Part shown: piece after piece, positions 1 through 6,225 of the stretch
Position numbering within the stretch: position 1 is the first letter of the stretch
Layout of the letters: every line of letters begins with the position of its first letter
From: a bacterium
GTDB taxonomy: Bacteria > Omnitrophota > Gorgyraeia > Gygaellales > Profunditerraquicolaceae
Direction of reading: 5' to 3'
DNA: 10,324 nt
Assembly (NCBI GenBank): GCA_004298075.1
Contig: SCRK01000263.1
Span: 1-10,324 of the forward strand
Translations under genes and position numbers: made by a program
The notes under the pieces: generated by a model
Databases searched by the model: none
The model's input: only the letters and a program-made list of their open reading frames with translations
What the model was told of the DNA's origin: nothing

Positions 1-622
1 TTAATCCCATATCAGAGATCAGGATATTCAATTGTTTGGCGATATTGATATCTATGGGGCTTTCGGCAATAATGCTGTGCCCGTCAGCCAGCACGCTGGC
101 AACCAGCGTCTTGTAATTATCCTGCACAGCGCATCCAATGAGACACCTCTCTCCCTTAGCCGCCTCTGAGCAGGCCGGTAAAATCAGATTATCTTTAGCA
201 TCATCACCGCTGCCGATGATCACCAGCGGGACTTTTACTCTTTTTAATAATGTGGAAACAAATTTAGCCGCCTCCTGCGCTCCCTTGTCCCCGAAATCAG
301 GATGCGTACCCTGCATTCTCAAGCAGAGGGTTTGCGCCTTATATTCATTTACGCATTTATCCGCCCAGGCAAAAGGGTCATTCAACACCAAGCCATACGC
401 CTTAGAGAGCTCCTCAGGCCAGTCCGACGGAGGGACATCCCAGATCTCAAAGGCGATCGCGGGCTTATTAGGTATGCCGCCCTCCTTAAAGAGCAACGGC
501 AGGGTATTCTGTCCGCCGATCTTGACCGCCGCGGAGCGCGAACCACCCTCCTCCTTTTTTGCGCCGAGCGTTACAGTTGCGATTATCCCCGGCCATTTCT
601 CAAGCACTAATTGAGTTTCCAT
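1..622 (-). CDS. acsD: Corrinoid iron-sulfur protein small subunit (CODH/ACS delta subunit), 3' end cut by the window edge
   Basis: This gene encodes the small subunit of the corrinoid iron-sulfur protein (CFeSP), which with AcsC carries a methyl group from methyltetrahydrofolate to acetyl-CoA synthase in the cytoplasm. The 207 visible codons read as the N-terminal part of the AcsD/CdhD TIM-barrel family. Recognisable stretches are VTLGAKKEEGGSRSAAVKIGG (residues 17-37), PNKPAIAFEIWD (51-62) and CLRMQGTHPD (100-109), which match the family's pattern of a Gly-rich N-terminus, a P-N-x-P-x-x-A-x-E segment and an R-x-x-G-T-H-P-D segment. Full family members have roughly 300 residues or slightly more, so about a third is outside the window. 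The ATG at 622 lies inside the end of cooC (16-base overlap) and has a good AGGAG seven bases upstream, which settles the start. The family assignment comes from motif recall, without a search, but it fits the adjacent acsC, acsV and cooC. Confidence 0.9.
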   Translation of the reverse strand, partial: METQLVLEKWPGIIATVTLGAKKEEGGSRSAAVKIGGQNTLPLLFKEGGIPNKPAIAFEIWDVPPSDWPEELSKAYGLVLNDPFAWADKCVNEYKAQTLCLRMQGTHPDFGDKGAQEAAKFVSTLLKRVKVPLVIIGSGDDAKDNLILPACSEAAKGERCLIGCAVQDNYKTLVASVLADGHSIIAESPIDINIAKQLNILISDMGL

Positions 623-1359
623 ATTCTTTCTCCTAATGAATTAAGCGTTTTAATTATCGGCGCCTCTGATCTTAAATTGAAGATCGGCTCTCCCTTTAAA
701 CTCAATTCTTCTATTCCCCCATCAAGCGGCAGGCTGCCCAGATAATCAAGGCCGCTCTCCTTAACTTTTGCTTCTTCTATGTTTTTATTAAAACGGTTTA
801 CCAGCAGCAAACTTTTCTTTACTTCAAATTTCAACTGCTTTGCCAGTTCATTGATCCTCCGGGCTGACCTCAAGCCGACGCTTGAGGCATCCGACACCAC
901 TATTAAGACGTCGGCGTAGCGGCTGGTGCGCCTAGAGAGATGCTCTAATCCTGCCTCGTTATCAATTACTATGTAATCATAATCCTTGATCAGTTTGGTC
1001 ATTACCCCGCGCAAAACATTGTTTACATAACAATAACAGCCTGCCCCTTCGGGTTTTCCCATGCTCAGGATATCAAAACCATCCCCTTCAGAAACAGCCG
1101 ACTGGACCCGGTATTCAATAAATCGGTCTTTAGGCATGCCCGCCGGTATTTTATCCGGGGCGGCGGAGATATCGTCAAGGATCTTGCCGATACTGTCAGC
1201 CGGCTCTACTCCCAGGATCTCCCCTAAATTGCTGTTTGGATCGGCATCTATGGCTAAAAGGGAACCCAGTTTTCTTTCTTTGATGCTGCGGATGATCAAT
1301 GCCGCTATCGTAGTCTTGCCTGTCCCGCCTTTACCGGCCATCGCGATTATATAACCCAT
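607..1359 (-). CDS. cooC: CooC/AcsF-type nickel-insertion ATPase for CODH/ACS
   Basis: This is a MinD/ParA-class (SIMIBI) P-loop ATPase of 250 residues. The family uses ATP binding and hydrolysis to deliver nickel to carbon monoxide dehydrogenase or acetyl-CoA synthase in the cytoplasm. The sequence shows a deviant Walker A motif GKGGTGKTT at residues 9-17 with the signature lysine, IDADPNSNLG at 37-46 (switch I region), and VIDNEAGLEH at 131-140 (Walker B/switch II). A Cys-x-Cys pair at C108 and C110, within GAGCYCYVNN, corresponds to the metal-binding CXC of CooC dimers and separates it from plain ParA proteins. The length is normal for the family. Its ATG directly follows the acsV stop (TAGATG), and its 3' end overlaps acsD, so it is translated with the corrinoid protein genes. 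Whether its client is CODH (CooC) or ACS (AcsF) cannot be decided from sequence alone. Confidence 0.92.
   Translation of the reverse strand: MGYIIAMAGKGGTGKTTIAALIIRSIKERKLGSLLAIDADPNSNLGEILGVEPADSIGKILDDISAAPDKIPAGMPKDRFIEYRVQSAVSEGDGFDILSMGKPEGAGCYCYVNNVLRGVMTKLIKDYDYIVIDNEAGLEHLSRRTSRYADVLIVVSDASSVGLRSARRINELAKQLKFEVKKSLLLVNRFNKNIEEAKVKESGLDYLGSLPLDGGIEELSLKGEPIFNLRSEAPIIKTLNSLGERIWKLN
630..634 (-). promoter_or_regulatory. Ribosome binding site of acsD inside cooC
   Basis: The minus strand reads AGGAG here, seven bases before the ATG at 622. It lies within the last codons of cooC, so acsD has its own strong site despite the overlap. This fixes the start codon and suggests coupled translation. 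Confidence 0.75.
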
Positions 1360-3285
1360 CTAAAATTTCACCGTCGGGAATCTGGCCAGGTCAGTATGCG
1401 GGAAGAATAATGCCTGGCTGTACTCATCCATATATTTCGGGTCAACGGATAATTCAAAATAAGTGATCGTTGAGGCAAGCTTCTCCGCCATGGCCATGGC
1501 CTGGTTTGAGAGAAGGACCTGCCGGGCCCCAGCCAGGGCACTGTTCCCGATAAACACGAATTTGGAACGCTCCAGGTCCGGCAATAACCCGATCCTGACC
1601 GCTTTCTCGATATCCAGGTATGTTCCAAAACCGCCGGCAATAAATAATTTGGATATCTGCGAAAGCTCGATATCCAGGTGCTTAGCTAGGATAGCGGTAG
1701 CCGAATATATAGCACCTTTAGAACGCTTCAGGTTCTCAATATCCGCTTCATTGATCACGATATCCGTCCCGATGTCAGTTTCATCTTTAAAACAAACCAC
1801 AAATTCTTTGCCGTTCTCTGTTGAACGGATGCGCGAACCTTCGACGTTGATCTTTCCGCTTTTATCGATTATCCCTGTCTCTAACATTGAACTAAGCAGG
1901 TCAATATAACCTGAACCGCAGATCCCGCGGGGTTTCTTGTCCTGAATAGTGGAATAGGTGACGCCAAGATCATTTTTATTTATGTTCACTTTCTGAATAG
2001 CTCCGGCGGAGGCGCGCATTCCGCTGGTTACGCCGCTTCCTTCAAAGGCAGGGCCTGCCGAGGCGGCGCAGGCAACCAGAAAATCTTTATTTCCCAGGAG
2101 GATCTCCCCGTTAGTCCCTATGTCGATTAATATACAGGGTTCTTCTCTTTGGTATATCCCGCTGGATAATACCCCGGCAGTGGTATCCCCTCCCACATAA
2201 CTGGAAACCCCGGGAACACAGTAAAGCAGTCCTCGGGGATTGATATTAATCCCCGCTTCAGCGGCGCGCACAACGGGAAGGAAATTCGCCGTCGGCACAT
2301 AAGGTTCTTTGCGGATATGCGCCGGGTCAACGCTTAAAAGCAGATGGATCATCGTGGTATTTCCCGAACAGACGATACAATTGACATCATTAAGGTCAAT
2401 ATGGTGTTCAGCTGCCATCTCCCGGATGATCTCGTTGATCGTATCGCAGACAGCATTATGCAGTTTTTCAAGGCCATCGGAGTTACCGGCATAGACAATA
2501 CGGGTGATCACATCGCTTCCGAATGCCGCCTGCTGATTGTAGGTGGCCTTTGTACCGAGTATTTTCTTGGAATTGAGATCGACCAGTTGGCCGGAAATAG
2601 TGGTCGTGCCTATATCAAAAGCCAATCCGAAGTTCTTTTTCGTGGTGTCACCGGGTTCAACCAGCACGATCTCTACGGTGTCATTGCGTTTTCCCAGGGT
2701 AAGGGTGACCGACCATTCAGAATCGCGCAATAATTCGCCCAGTTGGCGGATATTAAATAACCCTGTCTGCACCACGGGAAATTCCTGGAGTTGGCGAAGG
2801 CCGCGGTATAATCTCTCCAGGTCGCTTATACTGTCATTGAGGGTCGGCCGGGGAAGTTCTAAATATAATTTTGTGGCAAAGGGTGAATGCTTAAAAACAC
2901 CGGCCTCTAATTTTGTTTTTACCGGCTGGATATCCTCGGCTTTGGAATAAAGCCCGCTCAAACGCTCCTCCAGCTCCTCGGGGGTGAGCTTATCAAAATT
3001 AATCCGTGAGCTTTCGGGTATCTCAACCTCAAGGTCGCTTTGGATAATGGTAGAACAGGCCAGATGTATATTATTCTTTTTTTCTTCTAAACTGATCGCC
3101 CCGCTTGCCTGGCTGGCGACCCGGCCCTTCCTGACTATTACCTTGCATCTTCCGCAAACCCCGTCGCCTCCACAGGCAGAGTTGATATAAACCCCGGCGG
3201 ATATAGCCGCGGAAAGTATGGTCCTGTCTTTCTCGACCCTGACAGTTTTGTTATCCGGATAAAATGTAACCTTAAATTTGTCCAC
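1360..3285 (-). CDS. acsV: Corrinoid activation protein RACo/AcsV (2Fe-2S ferredoxin domain plus ASKHA ATPase)
   Basis: This 641-residue protein belongs to the family of reductive activators of the corrinoid protein. They spend ATP to reduce inactive Co(II)-CFeSP back to Co(I). An N-terminal plant-type 2Fe-2S domain has cysteines C38, C44, C47 and C77 (C-x5-C-x2-C-x29-C), with the typical SACGGDGVCGRC stretch. A linker of about 120 residues follows. The C-terminal ASKHA/DUF4445 domain starts near residue 217 and shows FDIGTTTISG (223-232), SGNTTMIHLL (307-316), IDIGTNGEILLG (388-399), CGSGYIDLL (456-464) and LFIAGGFGTYLD (547-558), the nucleotide-binding loops of the family. The start is GTG at 3285, three bases after the acsC stop. 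No convincing ribosome binding site precedes it, so coupling to acsC is likely. It lacks the C-terminal two-cluster ferredoxin domain of RamA, which argues against a methylamine-pathway activator. Confidence 0.93.
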   Translation of the reverse strand: MDKFKVTFYPDNKTVRVEKDRTILSAAISAGVYINSACGGDGVCGRCKVIVRKGRVASQASGAISLEEKKNNIHLACSTIIQSDLEVEIPESSRINFDKLTPEELEERLSGLYSKAEDIQPVKTKLEAGVFKHSPFATKLYLELPRPTLNDSISDLERLYRGLRQLQEFPVVQTGLFNIRQLGELLRDSEWSVTLTLGKRNDTVEIVLVEPGDTTKKNFGLAFDIGTTTISGQLVDLNSKKILGTKATYNQQAAFGSDVITRIVYAGNSDGLEKLHNAVCDTINEIIREMAAEHHIDLNDVNCIVCSGNTTMIHLLLSVDPAHIRKEPYVPTANFLPVVRAAEAGININPRGLLYCVPGVSSYVGGDTTAGVLSSGIYQREEPCILIDIGTNGEILLGNKDFLVACAASAGPAFEGSGVTSGMRASAGAIQKVNINKNDLGVTYSTIQDKKPRGICGSGYIDLLSSMLETGIIDKSGKINVEGSRIRSTENGKEFVVCFKDETDIGTDIVINEADIENLKRSKGAIYSATAILAKHLDIELSQISKLFIAGGFGTYLDIEKAVRIGLLPDLERSKFVFIGNSALAGARQVLLSNQAMAMAEKLASTITYFELSVDPKYMDEYSQALFFPHTDLARFPTVKF

Positions 3286-3288
3286 TTT

Positions 3289-4620
3289 TTAATTCAGATT
3301 TTTTAAAAAAGCGGGGATCCCTGCCGCTTCCTTGGGCCCCACGATCACTTTGAATCCCGATTGCTCCTCAAGATCGCCGCTCATTACCGCCACATATCCC
3401 GGGATGATCAGGTTATTATGCTTTACCGCTTCTTTTACCCCGAATTTTTCCAGGGAACGGGTAATGCTCTGGGCATTGAACTTTTCCGCTGCCCAGGCTG
3501 TAAGCACCGACATGCCTTCCGTGTCAACGCTTAAAATATAGGAGGGTATTTTGCTTGCCTCTACTTCACCCAGGACCGTATAGTAGCTTAAGGAGAAATT
3601 AGTAGTGATCAATACCGGGGATTTTTCGCTCGCCTGGCCTATCGGATAAAGCTTGGGCTCGATCTGCAGCGGTTTTTGCGGGTCGGTATAAATATTCTGC
3701 CTTAAGGTTAAGATCGAAAGTACCTCCCAGGTATCTAATCCTTTAATTAAAACCAGACCGGCATATTTGGCTATGTAAGCGGCAGCTTCTATCGCTTCTT
3801 CATAGCGATCAGCTGTTTCTACAATAACCAGGGTCGGATAACCTAACGCGCGGTTTGATTTTTTGAGAGCTTGCCTGCGGATCTGGGTCAGGTCCCAGAT
3901 CTTTTCAGTTACAGGTTTTGGGCCGGTATCTAAGATCAGGTTATTCACCCCCAGCGCGTTAAGCTCTTTAGTAAGCCGGCTAAGTTTATCAATATCCTCT
4001 TCGACAGCCACCAGCGGAAGGCCAAGCTCTTTGGCAATCTGGCCGATCTGTTTAAAATTATCTTTTGTCGCCCCGTAGAGTAAAGGCTTGCGTTCCGCGG
4101 AAAATTCTGCCGACTGCCTTAAAGAAGCAGGGTCACTGCTTATCAACATAAGCGGCAAAGCAGTATTATTTAAAACCAGCTTGACCGCCTCAAGAAATCT
4201 TTTCCCGTCGGTATTTTGTTTTATGGCGACCAGATTCACTTCCAGTTTCTGTCCCACACGCTCAAACTTTAGCTGTTCGATCTTTTGTAACCGCAGTCTT
4301 ATCTCTTCATCTTTTAAATTATCATCAATAATAAAGCCAAGCCCGGCGGGATTACGGAATTTTTCCTCATGCCTGAACATTACCGTTTCGTTACCTAAAT
4401 CCAATCTGGATTCTCCGCTGCCCAGGCTGATAAGTTTTATCGGCGGCTGCGCCTGCGCCTCCAAAATGCTTTTTGCCTCAGGAGAAATAAAAGGGCATTT
4501 CTCGATAGTGACTGTTTTTTTTGCCAGCTGCATGGCGAAAGCAAGGCAGGTGGCTAAGCCGCACTGCCGGCAGTTTGTTTTAGGAAGCAATTTGTAGATA
4601 TCTAAACCTGAAAGTGCCAT
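3289..4620 (-). CDS. acsC: Corrinoid iron-sulfur protein large subunit (CODH/ACS gamma subunit)
   Basis: This gene encodes the large CFeSP subunit, which binds the cobamide that carries the methyl group between methyltransferase and acetyl-CoA synthase. At 443 residues it has the size of bacterial AcsC proteins. The N-terminal 4Fe-4S domain is clear: C17, C20, C25 and C42 in the arrangement C-x2-C-x4-C-x16-C, inside YKLLPKTNCRQCGLATC and ending IEKCPF. This cluster reduces the corrinoid cobalt. A TIM-barrel region follows at about 80-310, with LGFIIDD and NNLILDTGPKP segments, and then the C-terminal cobamide-binding domain, which includes VLITTNFSLSYYTVLGEVEASKIPSY and ends ...KVIVGPKEAAGIPAFLKNL. 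Translation starts at ATG 4620 with AGGAG six bases upstream. It is the first gene after the only sizeable gap, so it may open the Wood-Ljungdahl transcription unit. Its partner acsD is not adjacent; acsV and cooC lie between them. Confidence 0.95.
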   Translation of the reverse strand: MALSGLDIYKLLPKTNCRQCGLATCLAFAMQLAKKTVTIEKCPFISPEAKSILEAQAQPPIKLISLGSGESRLDLGNETVMFRHEEKFRNPAGLGFIIDDNLKDEEIRLRLQKIEQLKFERVGQKLEVNLVAIKQNTDGKRFLEAVKLVLNNTALPLMLISSDPASLRQSAEFSAERKPLLYGATKDNFKQIGQIAKELGLPLVAVEEDIDKLSRLTKELNALGVNNLILDTGPKPVTEKIWDLTQIRRQALKKSNRALGYPTLVIVETADRYEEAIEAAAYIAKYAGLVLIKGLDTWEVLSILTLRQNIYTDPQKPLQIEPKLYPIGQASEKSPVLITTNFSLSYYTVLGEVEASKIPSYILSVDTEGMSVLTAWAAEKFNAQSITRSLEKFGVKEAVKHNNLIIPGYVAVMSGDLEEQSGFKVIVGPKEAAGIPAFLKNLN

Positions 4621-4632
4621 GATTATCTCCTA

Positions 4633-4644
4633 GCCCAGAAGGGC
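4633..4644 (-). repeat. Short hairpin next to the acsC ribosome binding site
   Basis: GCCC and GGGC flank a four-base loop; the hairpin ends two bases from AGGAG of acsC. It is only four pairs long and could arise by chance. If real, it would lie where it could influence ribosome access. Confidence 0.3.
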
Positions 4645-4650
4645 ACACCC

Positions 4651-4674
4651 GCGCAATTTGCGCTACCTAGCGCA
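4651..4674 (-). repeat. Two overlapping, mutually exclusive palindromes
   Basis: GCGCAA-T-TTGCGC at 4651-4663 and TGCGCTA-CC-TAGCGCA at 4659-4674 (plus-strand reading) share bases 4659-4663. Only one of the two stems can form at a time. In RNA the first would have to open to leave a loop, giving a short stem, while the second gives six pairs with a four-base loop. Such competition is seen in switching leaders and also in protein-binding operators; the sequence alone cannot choose. Confidence 0.45.
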
Positions 4675-4676
4675 TA

Positions 4677-4701
4677 CCGGCGCAATTCAAATAAGCGCCG
4701 G
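4677..4701 (-). repeat. Inverted repeat, 7-bp GC-only stem with 11-base loop
   Basis: CCGGCGC at 4677-4683 pairs perfectly with GCGCCGG at 4695-4701 around an AT-rich loop. Allowing one bulged G, the stem extends to 4675-4704. It starts five bases beyond the larB stop codon on the transcribed strand. No run of T follows in the direction of transcription, so a classic intrinsic terminator is not supported. A processing or mRNA-stability hairpin is possible. Confidence 0.6.
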
Positions 4702-4709
4702 GTACCTTT

Positions 4710-5387
4710 TTAGCGTCGGGTGTTATTGATTAAGCTGGCGAAGTAACCGGCGCCGAACCCGTTGTCAATATTTACCACTGTCACCCCCGGAGAACAACTG
4801 TTAAGCATCCCTAAGAGCGCGCTTAGCCCCGAGAAACTGGAGCCGTATCCGCAGCTGGTCGGCACGGCAATTATCGGTGAAGCGACTAAGCCGCTGACTA
4901 AGCTGGCCAAAGCGCCCTCCATACCAGCTACCACAACAATTACCCGGGCATTCCTTAATTTTTCAATATTATTCATCAGGCGGTGGACGCCTGCTACCCC
5001 CACGTCATAGAGCTTTTCCACGCGGTTGCCCATTAATTGCAGGGTAAGAGCCGCCTCTTCAGCTACAGGTATATCGCTTGTTCCGGCAGAAACCACAAGG
5101 ACCGAATCCTTAGAGAGGGTTTTGGGTTTATTCAAAAGAAAACCGATCCGTGCCAGGGGGTTATATTTTAAACCGGGAATTGATCTTTTTAAAAAAGAAA
5201 ACGCGCTTTTATCAAGCTTGGTCAAAAGCAGGTCCTCTTTTGACTTAACGATCCTCCTGGCAATGCTCAAGAGGTGCTGCCTGTTCTTGCCGGCGGAGTA
5301 AACCACCTCCGCGAACCCCTTGCGCCTTTTTCTATCCGTGTCAAGTTTGGCAAAACCGAGATCGCAAAAACCCTTCCTTACAGCCAT
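4710..5387 (-). CDS. larB: LarB-family AIR-carboxylase-like protein (nickel-pincer cofactor biosynthesis), short N-terminus
   Basis: LarB carboxylates and hydrolyses nicotinic acid adenine dinucleotide to pyridinium-3,5-biscarboxylic acid mononucleotide, the precursor of the nickel-pincer nucleotide of lactate racemase. The 225-residue protein has the PurE-like core: SAGTSDIPVAEEAA (100-113), YDVGVAGVHRL (127-137), VVVAGMEGALASLVSGL (151-167), PTSCGYGSSFSGLSALLGMLNSC (176-198) and VVNIDNGFGAGYFASLIN (204-221). From memory of the family, E157 in MEG and C198 in LNSC match the catalytic carboxylate and the nucleophilic cysteine. The N-terminal DLGFAKLD motif (9-16) sits almost at the start, so about 20-25 residues of the usual leading helix are missing. 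The codon before the ATG is a stop, so no longer start exists in this frame. No larC or larE is visible. It follows the small HTH gene by four bases with no clear ribosome binding site. Confidence 0.9.
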   Translation of the reverse strand: MAVRKGFCDLGFAKLDTDRKRRKGFAEVVYSAGKNRQHLLSIARRIVKSKEDLLLTKLDKSAFSFLKRSIPGLKYNPLARIGFLLNKPKTLSKDSVLVVSAGTSDIPVAEEAALTLQLMGNRVEKLYDVGVAGVHRLMNNIEKLRNARVIVVVAGMEGALASLVSGLVASPIIAVPTSCGYGSSFSGLSALLGMLNSCSPGVTVVNIDNGFGAGYFASLINNTRR

Positions 5388-5391
5388 TTAT

Positions 5392-5703
5392 CTAAAATCC
5401 CCGGTAAACAAGATATCCCAGCAGGATTATAAGCACCGCGGCAAGAATATAGAAATCATTAAAATAGAAGAAATCGCGCAGCCTATCCCCCGGAGTAGAT
5501 GCTTGCCTCTGCTCGGATTTTTGGCGCAGGTCATGGTGTTTTTTACCGTATTCGTCAACCTGCTCTTTTTTAAAACGCAGGTAGACCCCCCCGACCTTAT
5601 AGGCGGGGACAGCACCGCTCTCCGCTAGATCCAGGACATCCTTTTCGGATACCCCGAGTTGAATGGAAACATCCCTGACCGTCAGTAATTTTTCTTCGGA
5701 CAT
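5392..5703 (-). CDS. Small excisionase/MerR-like helix-turn-helix protein with C-terminal membrane anchor
   Basis: I do not recognise this 103-residue protein as a named gene. Residues 6-53 look like an excisionase-type (HTH_17/MerR-like) winged helix: LLTVRDVSIQLGVSEKDVLDLAESGAVPAYKVGG, then YLRFKKEQVDEY. The L-T-x-x-x-x-A/S-x-x-L-G-V-S start and the SG-x-VP-A-Y-K-V-G-x-x-x-R-F wing are typical. A charged linker (54-77) follows, then one hydrophobic segment at about 83-100 (FYILAAVLIILLGYLVY), ending RGF. This predicts a membrane-tethered cytoplasmic domain. Its N-terminal domain aligns with the C-terminal domain of the bactofilin encoded one base upstream, which suggests a shared origin or function. 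It could bind DNA near the membrane, or the fold could serve protein contacts. The function is unknown; the domain call is from pattern, without a profile search. Confidence 0.8.
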   Translation of the reverse strand: MSEEKLLTVRDVSIQLGVSEKDVLDLAESGAVPAYKVGGVYLRFKKEQVDEYGKKHHDLRQKSEQRQASTPGDRLRDFFYFNDFYILAAVLIILLGYLVYRGF

Positions 5704-5704
5704 G

Positions 5705-6208
5705 TTATTTGGCGATCTTTCCCGATGCCACCCAGTTATCTATTGCCTTGCGTTCGAATTTCCAGTCCGCGCCTTCCTTATTACCGGGGACCTTTCCCGA
5801 ATTAGCCCATTCCATAATGGAGTTTAATTCTACCTCCAGGTATTTCGCCAGCTCTTCGGCATTCAGGAAATCATGCAGCATGGTGCACTGGCCTTGCAGC
5901 AGCGCGCCCTCGGCGACGTTGAGCTTTGCCGGATAGATATGGCCTTCCACTATGGCCTGGGGCAAAAGAGTAAGCCGTTCCCTTGCGGTGATCTTACCCT
6001 TGACCCTGCCTCCGATGATCACATTGTCCCCCAGTATATCAGCGTTCACTACGGCCGTAACTCCGATGGTCAGGTTGCCGCGAGTTTCAAGATTACCTTC
6101 AAACTTTCCGTTAATACGCAGATTAACCGGATCCTTAAAAGTCAAAGTCCCCTGCATCGCGGCATCAACATCCAGCGTTTTCTCCTCCAGCTTTTTTTTA
6201 AATGCCAT
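5705..6208 (-). CDS. Bactofilin (polymer-forming, DUF583) with C-terminal helix-turn-helix domain
   Basis: Bactofilins are small cytoskeletal proteins that polymerise without nucleotide and scaffold cell-wall enzymes at the inner face of the membrane. Residues about 12-110 of this 167-residue protein form the right-handed beta-helix domain. They show the short repeating pattern of glycines and alternating hydrophobics: GTLTFKDPVNLRINGKFEGNLETRGNLTIG, then VVNADILGDNVIIGGRVKGKI and VEGHIYPAKLNVAEGALLQGQC. Usual bactofilins end soon after the domain with a short disordered tail. Here residues 113-165 instead read as an excisionase-like HTH unit (FLNAEELAKYLEVELNSIMEWANSGKVP, then WKFERKAIDNWVASGK), similar to that of the next gene. 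The reading frame is continuous, so this is a true fusion and not a frameshift join. GGAGGT at 6215-6220, six bases upstream, supports the ATG at 6208. Neighbouring wall-modifying genes fit an envelope role. Confidence 0.9.
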   Translation of the reverse strand: MAFKKKLEEKTLDVDAAMQGTLTFKDPVNLRINGKFEGNLETRGNLTIGVTAVVNADILGDNVIIGGRVKGKITARERLTLLPQAIVEGHIYPAKLNVAEGALLQGQCTMLHDFLNAEELAKYLEVELNSIMEWANSGKVPGNKEGADWKFERKAIDNWVASGKIAK

Positions 6209-6225
6209 CTTGCTACCTCCAGTTT

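Larger units (their letters stand above)
4621..4709 (-). promoter_or_regulatory. Palindrome-rich leader between larB and acsC
   Basis: This is the only untranslated gap longer than 20 bases in the window. It holds three inverted repeats (listed separately) and two copies of GCGCAATT, at 4651-4658 and 4680-4687 on the plus strand. It ends at the AGGAG ribosome binding site of acsC (4627-4631). The position suggests a 5' leader or processing region for the acsC-acsV-cooC-acsD genes. I see no convincing sigma-70 promoter and no known riboswitch core. A regulatory role is inferred from structure and position only. Confidence 0.4.

Noticed and set aside
138..614. Plus-strand open frame of 158 codons at the left edge
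   Set aside because: The minus strand at the same place encodes a clear AcsD N-terminus with a good ribosome binding site. The plus-strand product resembles no family I know and is low-complexity in character.
1360..3285. RamA-type activator of methylamine methyltransferases
   Set aside because: RamA carries a C-terminal ferredoxin domain with two 4Fe-4S clusters. This protein has an N-terminal 2Fe-2S domain and lies beside acsC, as RACo does.
4675..4704. Intrinsic terminator after larB
   Set aside because: The stem is strong, but the transcribed strand has no U-tract after it; the following bases are GC-rich.
4621..4709. Cobalamin or nickel/cobalt riboswitch before acsC
   Set aside because: The position would suit one, but 89 bases is too short for a cobalamin riboswitch. 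I could not find a B12 box or the conserved junction sequences of the nickel/cobalt class.
5392..5703. Phage or integrative-element excisionase, implying a mobile element
   Set aside because: The domain is excisionase-like, but it is joined to a membrane helix. No integrase, attachment repeat or change in gene style is seen nearby.
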